Positions 1-5,573 of a stretch of DNA of 5,717 bases are shown one piece after another. The position numbers and the translations under genes were made by a program. Positions within the stretch are counted from its first letter, which is position 1; each line of letters begins with the position of its first letter. The DNA lies in NCBI GenBank assembly GCA_031267455.1, contig JAIRZC010000210.1:1-5717 (forward strand), read 5' to 3'. The stretch is from Accumulibacter sp. GTDB taxonomy: Bacteria > Pseudomonadota > Gammaproteobacteria > Burkholderiales > Rhodocyclaceae. Below the pieces are notes generated by a model, which worked only from the letters and a program-made list of their open reading frames with translations, was not told the origin of the DNA and ran no database searches.

Positions 1-1
1 G

Positions 2-64
2 TGGTGTATCGGACTTTACGTCAGCTACCGCGACATTTTCGCGAAGATCGATGAAACGGCCTGA
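2..64 (+). CDS. 3' end of an upstream gene, product not identified
   Basis: Frame 2 is open from the window edge to a TGA at 62-64 and encodes 20 residues ending in GLYVSYRDIFAKIDETA. Most codons end in C or G, as in the neighbouring housekeeping genes, which favours real coding over the other two frames. The stop lies 14 bases inside nadD, so the two genes overlap and are probably translated from one message. The YVSYRDIF stretch recalls the C-terminal end of small membrane proteins of the BPSS1780/YciC-like type, but twenty residues are far too few to assign a family, and I leave the product open. Confidence 0.5.
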   Translation, partial: WCIGLYVSYRDIFAKIDETA

Positions 65-746
65 GGCGCGGGACATCCGACCGCTCGGCCTGTTTGGCGG
101 AACTTTCGATCCCATTCATTTCGCGCACCTGCGGCTCGCCGAAGCAGCATACGGTGAATTGGGTCTCTCAGGCATCCGCTGGATTCCGGCGGGCAAACCC
201 GTACTGCGCGAGTCGCCGCATGCCGACGCGCGTCAGCGGCTCGAAATGGTGCGCCTCGCGATCGCGGACAACCCGCGCTTCGAGCTTGACGCCACCGAGG
301 TTGAGGCCGATCGGCCCAGTTATACCGTACCGACGATCGAGCGCCTGCGCCAACCCGATCAGTGCGGCGCCGAGCTTCCGCTGGTGTTGCTCGTCGGCGC
401 GGACGCTTTTTCGAGTTTACCCTCTTGGCATCTCTGGGAGCGCCTTTTCAAACTTGCGCACATCGCCGTTGCGCGCCGTCCAGGCTTCCCGATCGAACCT
501 GAAACCTTGCCCGAACATCTGTCGGAAGTCTGGCGCGCGCGCTTTTCCGCCGATCCGGATGTGTTGTCGCATGCGCCGTCTGGCGCCATCGTGAGTTTTC
601 CGATGACGCCGCTCGGCATTTCAGCGACGCGGATCCGGCAATTGATTTTGAGCGGACTCAGCACACGCTACCTGTTGCCCGATCCAGTAATTGCTTATAT
701 CGAGGAGCGACGCTTCTACCGCGAATCGTCCCGTGCCCCGAGATGA
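51..746 (+). CDS. nadD: Nicotinate-nucleotide adenylyltransferase
   Basis: NadD joins nicotinate mononucleotide to AMP from ATP, giving deamido-NAD in cytoplasmic NAD synthesis. The 231-residue protein has the nucleotidyltransferase signature GGTFDPIH at residues 16-23, with the two His (His23 and His26) of the HxxH-type ATP site. It also has the family block from GADAF through LPSWHLWERL to ARRPGF at about 116-145, the second nucleotide motif ISATRIR at 190-196, and a typical YLLPDPVIAYIEERRFY ending. Its length is normal for the family. ATG 51 is the first ATG and places the signature at the usual distance. The frame is also open upstream to the window edge, but the competing frame-2 gene end makes an earlier start unlikely. 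A weak purine stretch (GAAG, 43-46) precedes it. It heads the nadD-rsfS-rlmH-maf run. Confidence 0.95.
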   Translation: MKRPEARDIRPLGLFGGTFDPIHFAHLRLAEAAYGELGLSGIRWIPAGKPVLRESPHADARQRLEMVRLAIADNPRFELDATEVEADRPSYTVPTIERLRQPDQCGAELPLVLLVGADAFSSLPSWHLWERLFKLAHIAVARRPGFPIEPETLPEHLSEVWRARFSADPDVLSHAPSGAIVSFPMTPLGISATRIRQLILSGLSTRYLLPDPVIAYIEERRFYRESSRAPR

Positions 747-780
747 TCGACGGATGGCCGTGGAAACACCGATGTCGCCC

Positions 781-793
781 GGATACGGTATCC
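781..793. promoter_or_regulatory. Short perfect palindrome before rsfS
   Basis: GGATAC-G-GTATCC is a perfect 6-base inverted repeat around one central base, lying 43 bases before the rsfS start in the 90-base nadD-rsfS gap. It is followed by a T-run at 800-805. It could be a weak transcription-attenuating hairpin or a protein-binding site, or it may be chance. I could not place a convincing -35/-10 pair around it. Confidence 0.25.
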
Positions 794-836
794 TCAACAT
801 TTTTTAGTGAAAGGAAGGTTTCAACCGGAACAGTCT

Positions 837-1199
837 ATGATGAATGCCAGCCAGATTGAAAAACTTGTCGTCAGCGCCCTTGAAGACATCAAGGGGAAAG
901 ATATCGAAACCATCGATACGTCCCGGCTCACCCCGCTTTTCGAGCGCATCGTCGTGGCGACTGGCGATTCGAATCGCCAAGTGCGCGCGCTCGCGAGGAA
1001 TGTCCAAGATAAATCGCGCGGCGCGGGCGTCGAAATCCTTTCGACCGAGGGAGAAGATGCCGGCGAATGGATTCTCGTCGATCTAGGCGATGTCATCGTC
1101 CACATCATGCAACCCGCTGTACGCAACTACTATAAACTCGAAGAACTCTGGAACAGCCGAAATCGACCGCCCCTTCCCAACCTTCCGGCCGGCGCATGA
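837..1199 (+). CDS. rsfS: Ribosomal silencing factor RsfS
   Basis: RsfS (DUF143/Iojap family) binds ribosomal protein uL14 on the 50S subunit and blocks joining with 30S during starvation. The 120-residue product shows the family pattern: an N-terminal helix ending in VVSALEDIKGKDI (11-23), the VVATGDSNRQVRALA block (39-53), the stretch from EDAGEWILVDLGDVIVHI (73-90), and the closing RNYYKLEELW (96-105). The length is usual. Two adjacent ATGs (837 and 840) could both serve. A GGAA at 827-830 sits six bases before 837. A GTG at 807 in frame would add ten residues of unfamily-like sequence with no ribosome site before it. A better AAAGGAAGG (810-818) lies too far upstream to serve either ATG well. 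The stop overlaps the rlmH start by four bases. Confidence 0.93.
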   Translation: MMNASQIEKLVVSALEDIKGKDIETIDTSRLTPLFERIVVATGDSNRQVRALARNVQDKSRGAGVEILSTEGEDAGEWILVDLGDVIVHIMQPAVRNYYKLEELWNSRNRPPLPNLPAGA

Positions 1200-1657
1200 G
1201 ATTCGGTGTTTTTGCCGTGAGCCGAAAAGCGCCCGACTGGATCGCCGCCGCTTGCGACGAATACGTCAAACGGATGCCGCGTGAACTGCCCGTATCGATC
1301 GTCGAGATAAAGCCTGCGGCGGGCGAGTCGCGCGCGCAACGACTCGCCGCCGAGAAAGTGCGTTTTCTCTCGGCGTCGCGCGCTTTCGAGAGGGTCATTA
1401 CGCTCGATGAACGCGGCGCCGACCTGACGACGCTTGAATTGGCGCGTCGGCTCGAATCCTGGTGCCAAACGGGCGGCGATACGGCTTTCGCGATTGGAAG
1501 CGCCGAGGGTCTCGACGAAGAATTGAAGCGGAATGCGGACGAATCGATTCGTCTTTCGAGCCTGACGCTTCCGCACACGATCGCGCGCCTTCTGCTTTGC
1601 GAGCAGCTCTATCGCGCGGCAAGCCTTCTCAAGAATCATCCTTACCACCGGAAATGA
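1196..1657 (+). CDS. rlmH: 23S rRNA pseudouridine-1915 N3-methyltransferase RlmH
   Basis: RlmH is a small SPOUT-class methyltransferase that uses S-adenosylmethionine to methylate pseudouridine 1915 in helix 69 of 23S rRNA on assembled 70S ribosomes. The product is 153 residues, essentially the family length. Visible landmarks are the FAIGSAEGL cofactor-knot loop (98-106), SLTLPHTIARLLLCEQLYRA (122-141) and the near-terminal HPYHR (148-152). The loop reads GSAEG where the family normally has GG-x-x-G, so the second glycine is serine; the rest of the knot is intact. The ATGA at 1196-1199 joins it to rsfS by a four-base overlap, a sign of translational coupling. Confidence 0.94.
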   Translation: MRFGVFAVSRKAPDWIAAACDEYVKRMPRELPVSIVEIKPAAGESRAQRLAAEKVRFLSASRAFERVITLDERGADLTTLELARRLESWCQTGGDTAFAIGSAEGLDEELKRNADESIRLSSLTLPHTIARLLLCEQLYRAASLLKNHPYHRK

Positions 1658-1671
1658 CGGGATGGATGCGC

Positions 1672-1678
1672 GGAAAGG
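1672..1678 (+). promoter_or_regulatory. Ribosome-binding site deciding the maf start
   Basis: GGAAAGG lies seven bases before ATG 1686. The alternative ATG at 1662 sits upstream of this site, so the site favours the later start. Confidence 0.5.
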
Positions 1679-1685
1679 CTCGGAG

Positions 1686-2306
1686 ATGATCGCATCACAC
1701 AACTTCCGACTTTACCTGGCCTCGCGCAGTCCGCGGCGCCGCGAACTGCTGTCGCAAATCGGCGTTTGTTTCGACAGCCTCGTCTTTCGCGGCCCGCCGC
1801 GCAACGACAATGAAGTCGACGAGCGTCCCCTGGGGAGCGAAATGCCGGCCGACTGTGTGCAACGTCTCGCCAGGGCCAAGGCGCTGCATGGCCTGCGCCT
1901 CGTTCAGCAACGGAAAATGACGGTTCAGCCCGTGCTTTCCGCGGACACCGTGATCGAATTCGACGGTGAGATTATCGGAAAACCTTTGGATGCTGTCGAT
2001 GCGGTGGAAATACTCAAACGCTTGTCCGGTCGTTTGCATCGCGTATTGACAGCAGTGACGCTTTCCGACGAGACGCGCATCGAATCGGTGTTGTCGGTCA
2101 GCGAAGTGGGCTTTTGCGCGCTTTCCGAAGGAGAAATCCGTCGCTATGTCGAGAGCGGCGATCCGATGGATAAGGCTGGAGCATACGGAATCCAGGGCTA
2201 TGCCGCGCTCTTCGTCGAACATTTGTCCGGGAGCTATTCGGGCGTGATGGGGTTGCCGCTTTTCGAGACGGGACAGTTGCTCAAGCGCTTCGGATTCCTT
2301 CCGTGA
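1686..2306 (+). CDS. maf: Maf/YhdE-type nucleoside triphosphate pyrophosphatase (dTTP/UTP)
   Basis: Maf proteins hydrolyse non-canonical or excess nucleoside triphosphates to the monophosphate and pyrophosphate. The product, 206 residues from ATG 1686, has the N-terminal LASRSPRRRELL (10-21), the DTV with the family catalytic aspartate at 87, GKP at 98-100, RLHRVLTAV at 116-124, and DKAGAYGIQG at 162-171. That last block belongs to the YhdE-like subfamily that prefers dTTP/UTP, and differs from the YceF-like 7-methyl-GTP enzymes. The end SGVMGLPLFET is also typical. An in-frame ATG at 1662 would give 214 residues, but the better ribosome site and the family N-terminus favour 1686. It follows rlmH after 28 bases and is the last gene of the run. 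Confidence 0.92.
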   Translation: MIASHNFRLYLASRSPRRRELLSQIGVCFDSLVFRGPPRNDNEVDERPLGSEMPADCVQRLARAKALHGLRLVQQRKMTVQPVLSADTVIEFDGEIIGKPLDAVDAVEILKRLSGRLHRVLTAVTLSDETRIESVLSVSEVGFCALSEGEIRRYVESGDPMDKAGAYGIQGYAALFVEHLSGSYSGVMGLPLFETGQLLKRFGFLP

Positions 2307-2715
2307 CTCGCCGTCTCGCGTTAGAGTGCGCAAAAACGCTGACCCGGCGCCGCGGACCGGCGCTTTGATTTTGCTTCCCGCCGCCGATTACTCCCCCCCG
2401 GCGTTGCCTGGCAAGCACTACTGGCGCACGCCCCGCCAGGAATCGGGGAGCCAACTCGAATTCGACTGTTGTGATTCTGCCGGGCACGCGCCCGATCGCG
2501 TCGGGCGACGAGAAGTCCTGCTCAAGCTTCGCAACCCATCGATCTGATACCCATTCAATATCGACAAATTCATTGACGCGACAATACCGCCCTCTCACCG
2601 ACGACCACTCCGTCAGAACGTGACGCGCGTATGTTGCCGGGAGGGGAATCGAGGCAAACACCCGCGCAACATGGCATTTCCTGCCTTCACGGCTCAAAAA
2701 GGCGGGGAATGTCAC
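2281..2715 (-). CDS. Doubtful hypothetical ORF or gene remnant
   Basis: A 144-codon minus-strand frame runs from ATG 2715 across the otherwise gene-free stretch into the end of maf. Its central part (about residues 20-90) has an ordinary amino-acid mix, including RVNEFVDIEWVSDRW and GRITTVEFELAPRFLAG. Its last 40 residues are low-quality Arg-rich sequence reading back through the maf terminator. It has no clear ribosome site, and its first codons lie in a stem-loop arm. I do not recognise a family. It may be the decayed remnant of a gene or a chance frame in GC-rich DNA, and I would not count it as a functional gene. Confidence 0.15.
   Translation of the reverse strand: MTFPAFLSREGRKCHVARVFASIPLPATYARHVLTEWSSVRGRYCRVNEFVDIEWVSDRWVAKLEQDFSSPDAIGRVPGRITTVEFELAPRFLAGRAPVVLARQRRGGVIGGGKQNQSAGPRRRVSVFAHSNARRRVTEGIRSA
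2346..2372 (+). terminator. Probable intrinsic terminator after maf
   Basis: GCGCCG (2347-2352) pairs with CGGCGC (2358-2363) around a five-base loop, with a possible G-T pair outside it, followed by TTTGATTTT. An A-rich stretch at 2333-2337 precedes it, so the structure may extend outward. The stem is short and the T-tract is interrupted, so strength is uncertain. Its position 40 bases after the maf stop fits the end of the housekeeping operon. Confidence 0.5.
2611..2713 (+). repeat. Cluster of three consecutive stem-loops
   Basis: Three inverted repeats follow one another. First, CGTCA 2611-2615 pairs with TGACG 2621-2625. Second, 2631-2641 pairs with 2661-2672, giving 11 pairs with one bulged C at 2665 and a 19-base loop. 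Third, 2673-2687 pairs with 2699-2713, giving 15 pairs and an 11-base loop. The third stem contains three G-T pairs if read as plus-strand RNA; on the minus strand these would be A-C mismatches, so a plus-strand transcript would fold better. The second and third stems abut directly. No T-run follows, so they are not ordinary terminators. They may be a REP-like repeat, the end of a decayed mobile element or a structured RNA. Confidence 0.45.
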
Positions 2716-2822
2716 GGTTTGTGGCTAATACGGACAAAGGGATCGCGAAATTATGAAAGATACCGGGATTTTAGGTATGGCTATGCGAAGTTGGCATGGT
2801 TCCCTTGGATTTCCATATCGGT

Positions 2823-3930
2823 TCAGGAAAAATTTCTTTCAACGATAATCCAAAAAATCATATCCGGTCTGGGGGATTTCGAGGACATAGCCTTTCAAAT
2901 TCTCGATGCCCGAAAACCCGAACTTCCCTGAATGTAGCTGTAATGTACGGCTTCAGCGCTCTGCCGAATGAATCTCTGAATACCCATACGGTTTTTTCAC
3001 TGGTAGCATGCGTATTCGTTATCAGGCGACCCTCTTCATGCAGGGAAGGGGGAACGCTCCAATGTAGCGTGAAGTTGTCTCCGACAGACAGAGGAAAGTT
3101 TTTATCCCGCTTATGTCTACCAAGTCGCCCGCATACGCCGGCGCTTCCACGAGGGAAAGGGACGGTAGCTCGGGAAGCCCTACCCATTTTCTGAAACCCT
3201 CAAAGGCTTCATACGCTCCGCGAGCGTTCCAGTGTGTATCGGCTCTGTAGTAAAGAAGGCCGCCGGATTTTTCTCCGACAAGTCGATCCGTTGGATCGTA
3301 GACCTTGATGCCTGCTTCATTCAAAGTCTCCAGAAGAGGGGAGATAAAGCGCCGCCGAGCGGGGATGGCAACCGGAGGAAGGTATTCTGGGTAGATACTG
3401 GATTTGTTTGGCCCGATAAATACGAAAAATTCCACTCCCTTTCTTTTTGCGGCGTCACGGATATTCGAATACGCTTCAGTCTGGCGTTTCAGACTATCCC
3501 TCGAAAGAATCACACGCCCTTGGAGTTTATCCACGCAACGCGCGTAACTGTTGCCAAGAAAGAGCCAGTTTCCTTTTCCCTTATAGCTCTTGTTCATATC
3601 CAGGCTGTCGCCACCGGCCTCATACAGGGCTACAGATAGCTCCAGTAAAGGAGTCCGCAAAGGGAAATGATCCGCAAAGAAGTTGTCAATCTCTCGGAAA
3701 AACTTTTTGACAGACCCCGACCGTAACTTGGATGGCATTTCTGGAAAAGTGGCAATTCCCCTGCGTTCGTTTCCCAGATTTTCCATCCCCGGCGTGATAA
3801 AGGATGCCACGGGAACGATGAACAGAAACGCGGTAAGCAGACAGGACAGTAAAAACTTGTTTACAAAAGCTGCCATGGGAACGATGATCAGAAGTGCGGA
3901 AAGCAGGCAGGACAGTAAAAACTTGTTCAC
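2823..3930 (-). pseudogene. AlgJ/AlgX-like SGNH polysaccharide O-acetyltransferase, broken by two frameshifts
   Basis: Members of this family take acetyl groups delivered by an AlgI-type membrane partner and place them on a polysaccharide in the periplasm. The first frame (GTG 3930 to TGA 3022, 302 codons) has two hydrophobic N-terminal segments (about 4-22 and 26-44) and then an ALGX/SGNH-like domain with RADTHWN at 229-235, where Asp231 and His233 are the expected catalytic pair. After GDLVDISGIK (268-277) it loses family character. Frame 2 carries on with NFPLSVGDNF and the serine motif RDSF, until a stop at 2858. A third frame then supplies RPDMIFWIIVERNFS and a TGA at 2825-2823. One extra A at 3099-3103 and one extra C at 2871-2875 restore about 369 residues, a normal family length. 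The start is forced: the algI stop TAG lies in the same frame just upstream. Real decay or sequencing error are both possible. Confidence 0.85.
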
Positions 3931-3934
3931 GATA
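3803..3934 (-). repeat. Tandem duplication of 66 bp at the acetyltransferase 5' end
   Basis: Units 3803-3868 and 3869-3934 match at 56 of 66 bases by hand alignment, including one identical 20-base block. The unit length is a multiple of three, so the frame is kept and the membrane segment NKFLLSCLL...IVP.A.F is encoded twice in a row. The ten differences imply the copy is not very recent, or that it diverged after decay. Confidence 0.9.
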
Positions 3935-3935
3935 G

Positions 3936-3941
3936 CCGCCT
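3936..3941 (-). promoter_or_regulatory. Ribosome-binding site for the GTG start at 3930
   Basis: AGGCGG on the minus strand lies five bases before GTG 3930 and overlaps the algI stop codon. An in-frame ATG at 3876 (Met19), which would skip the first membrane segment, has no comparable site before it. Confidence 0.45.
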
Positions 3942-5316
3942 AAAAATCAAAATAAATAAAAGGATTACGCCCCCCTGTGAGAAGAAGCGCAATAGACAAA
4001 ACGGCAAAAAGCGTTTGCAGGCCGTAGGCGCTTGCTGGGAAACTTTCTGCCTTGTGACTGGTGGGAGCGGGGAAAAATCTGTCTGGCAGCAGACACAAAA
4101 CGAATCCGACGGCTAGGGCGACGCATGCCATCACGTGGTATGTCAGCACAGACGGAGCGGAAGAAACTGTGAACATGTTTTTCAGGTATGCCCTGGCCAG
4201 GCTGATATTCTCTGCGCGAAAGAAAACCCACCCGACCAGAACGACGATCAGGGTATAACTGCGCGATAGGACAACGGGGACTCGTTCAAGCATCCGGCCA
4301 GCAGGCAGTCGCTCAAAGACCAAAAACAACCCATGCCATAATCCCCACAGAATAAAGGTGATATCCGCCCCATGCCACAGGCCGCAAAGGGAAAAAACGA
4401 TCAGCAAATTCCTGTAGGCAGTACCTCCCCCGCTACCGCCCAATGGGATATAGAGATAATCGCGCAGCCACGAAGAAAGCGAAATGTGCCAGCGCCGCCA
4501 AAATTCCCGAATGCTGGTACTGGAATACGGTCGCCGAAAATTCTCCGCAAAATGGAATCCGGCCATTGCAGCCAGACCTATTGCCATATCGGAGTATCCC
4601 GAAAAATCGAAGTAAATCTGTATGGCATAAGCCGTTATGCCAAGCCACGCATCAAAAAAATGCAAGTTACCAAGGGCCGACAAGGAAAAGGCGGAATCGG
4701 CCATAATCGCAACAGAGTTGGCGATGATGACTTTTTTGTTCAGGCCAAGAAGAAAACGATACATGCCAAATGTGAATAGTTCCTTGTTCGGCCCCCGCGC
4801 GGAAAGATCGTCTTTTACTTGGGCATATCGCACGATCGGCCCGGCAACCAAATGGGGGAACATGCAAAAATAGGTGAGAAAGTCGAACGTGTTTTTAGCT
4901 GGTGCAACCTGCCGTCGGTAGACGTCGATAAGATAACTGATTGCGTGGAAGGTAAAGAAACTGATTCCAAGGGGCATTGACGCCTTCTTACTCGCCAAGG
5001 TTGGTAAAATGAATGATGTCAGCCAATAGGCATATTTGAAGCCCACAAGAACGGCCAAATTGACGGCCACGAAGACCGCAACCCATGAGCGCGGGTTCTT
5101 GCTCTTGGACAGATAATTTCCGGCCGCATAGTTGACGATGCCAAGGACCAGAAGCAAAAAGACGTTGGCCGCTTCTCCCCATGTGTAAAAAATCAGGCTG
5201 GCAAACAGCAAACCTGTATTGCGCGATATTTCCGACTTGGCGCGTCGCACAAAAAAATCAACAGCCAAAAACAACGGCAAAAGCAGGAAAATGAAGGATA
5301 GAGAAGCAAAGACCAT
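3940..5316 (-). CDS. AlgI-like membrane-bound O-acyltransferase (MBOAT)
   Basis: This inner-membrane protein should move an acetyl group from a cytoplasmic donor to the periplasmic side for polysaccharide O-acetylation, as AlgI does for alginate. The 458 residues are mostly hydrophobic and carry the family blocks in order: LIFYTWGEA (41-49), GISFFTFHAISYLIDVYR (117-134), FPHLVAGPIVR (153-163), YFDFSGYSDMAIGLA (235-249), REFWRRWHISLSSWLRDYLYIPLGG (starting at 270), and GLWHGADITFILWGLWHG (312-329) with the conserved His315 and His328. The length is a little under that of Pseudomonas AlgI. ATG 5316 is fixed by an in-frame TGA at 5322-5320; GGGTG at 5325-5321 is a ribosome site with short spacing. 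It precedes the SGNH gene by nine bases. The gene is intact. Which polymer it serves cannot be told; DltB and other MBOAT transporters are less likely, given the AlgI-type blocks and the partner. Confidence 0.93.
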   Translation of the reverse strand: MVFASLSFIFLLLPLFLAVDFFVRRAKSEISRNTGLLFASLIFYTWGEAANVFLLLVLGIVNYAAGNYLSKSKNPRSWVAVFVAVNLAVLVGFKYAYWLTSFILPTLASKKASMPLGISFFTFHAISYLIDVYRRQVAPAKNTFDFLTYFCMFPHLVAGPIVRYAQVKDDLSARGPNKELFTFGMYRFLLGLNKKVIIANSVAIMADSAFSLSALGNLHFFDAWLGITAYAIQIYFDFSGYSDMAIGLAAMAGFHFAENFRRPYSSTSIREFWRRWHISLSSWLRDYLYIPLGGSGGGTAYRNLLIVFSLCGLWHGADITFILWGLWHGLFLVFERLPAGRMLERVPVVLSRSYTLIVVLVGWVFFRAENISLARAYLKNMFTVSSAPSVLTYHVMACVALAVGFVLCLLPDRFFPAPTSHKAESFPASAYGLQTLFAVLSIALLLTGGRNPFIYFDF

Positions 5317-5377
5317 ATTTCACCCAGCACTCTCTACCGATGTTTCGGACGTGTCACGCTCACCTATCGAAGCCATG

Positions 5378-5406
5378 ATATTACAATGGAATTTCCAGCC
5401 TTCCAA
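5378..5406 (-). promoter_or_regulatory. Candidate sigma-70-type promoter for the acetylation module
   Basis: On the minus strand, TTGGAA (5406-5401) and TAATAT (5383-5378) are separated by exactly 17 bases, each matching the sigma-70 consensus at four of six positions. Transcription would start near 5370, leaving an untranslated leader of roughly 55 bases before algI. The match is imperfect and AT-richer sequence makes chance hits common. Confidence 0.3.
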
Positions 5407-5539
5407 CTCTAAGCGCCCGTCCCATGAACCGCCCTTCCGTAAATATCAATAGCTTATACACGACATGCTTCGGAACTAAACGTCCCAGGCCTTTTTGTGG
5501 ATTGGATGCCTTGCGGCTCGTTGTTACGAAGGTATTCAT
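5381..5539 (-). CDS. Small hypothetical ORF, possibly a gene fragment
   Basis: A 52-codon frame starts at ATG 5539, 34 bases after the M16 protease stop, and ends with TAA at 5381, within the candidate algI promoter. The same frame can be extended to ATG 5593, inside the M16 gene. The product begins MNTFVTTSRKAS and is rich in Lys, Arg and Val, with no signal peptide or membrane segment. The start TTSRK-S loosely recalls the beginning of Brix-type domains, but nothing after it confirms this, and a complete domain would be far longer. No good ribosome site is seen. It may be a truncated remnant at the junction of the insertion, or not coding at all. Confidence 0.2.
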   Translation of the reverse strand: MNTFVTTSRKASNPQKGLGRLVPKHVVYKLLIFTEGRFMGRALRVGRLEIPL

Positions 5540-5573
5540 TTGCCATACCCGCCGCGGTTTTAGATAAACGGAA

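Larger units (their letters stand above)
2307..2822. other. Gene-poor junction between maf and the acetylation module
   Basis: About 516 bases lie between the maf stop and the reconstructed end of the minus-strand acetyltransferase. They contain the maf terminator, the doubtful minus-strand frame and three stem-loops at 2611-2713. The left part is GC-rich like the housekeeping genes, and from about 2720 the sequence turns visibly AT-richer. No transposase piece, tRNA or integrase site was seen. No clear T-tract terminator was found for the minus-strand module, which ends here. Confidence 0.6.

Noticed and set aside
1105..2333. Long minus-strand frames opposite rlmH and maf
   Set aside because: They are antisense shadows of GC-rich genes; the plus-strand proteins match known families over their full length.
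2611..2713. Integron attC site
   Set aside because: The stems lack the GTTRRRY and RYYYAAC core boxes (the nearest match reads GTTGCCG), and no integrase or cassette is present.
2673..2713. Intrinsic terminator for the minus-strand module
   Set aside because: No T-run follows the stem in the minus-strand direction, and the G-T pairs of the plus-strand fold become mismatches.
2620..2931. Plus-strand 103-codon frame across the stem-loop cluster
   Set aside because: It crosses the composition change and runs antisense into the end of the acetyltransferase. It has no family resemblance and no good ribosome site.
3095..3108. Programmed -1 ribosomal frameshifting at the A5 run
   Set aside because: The zero-frame codons ATA AAA ACT do not make a proper X-XXY-YYZ slippery heptamer, and A5 is short for polymerase slippage. 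A second shift at a non-slippery C5 would also be needed. Loss of a base is simpler.
3232..3710. Plus-strand frames opposite the acetyltransferase
   Set aside because: They are antisense shadows of a region whose minus-strand translation has clear family motifs.
3022..3930. Reading the 302-codon frame as a complete short acetyltransferase
   Set aside because: Its last 25 residues lack family character, while the expected continuation, including the catalytic serine motif, is in the next frame on the same strand.
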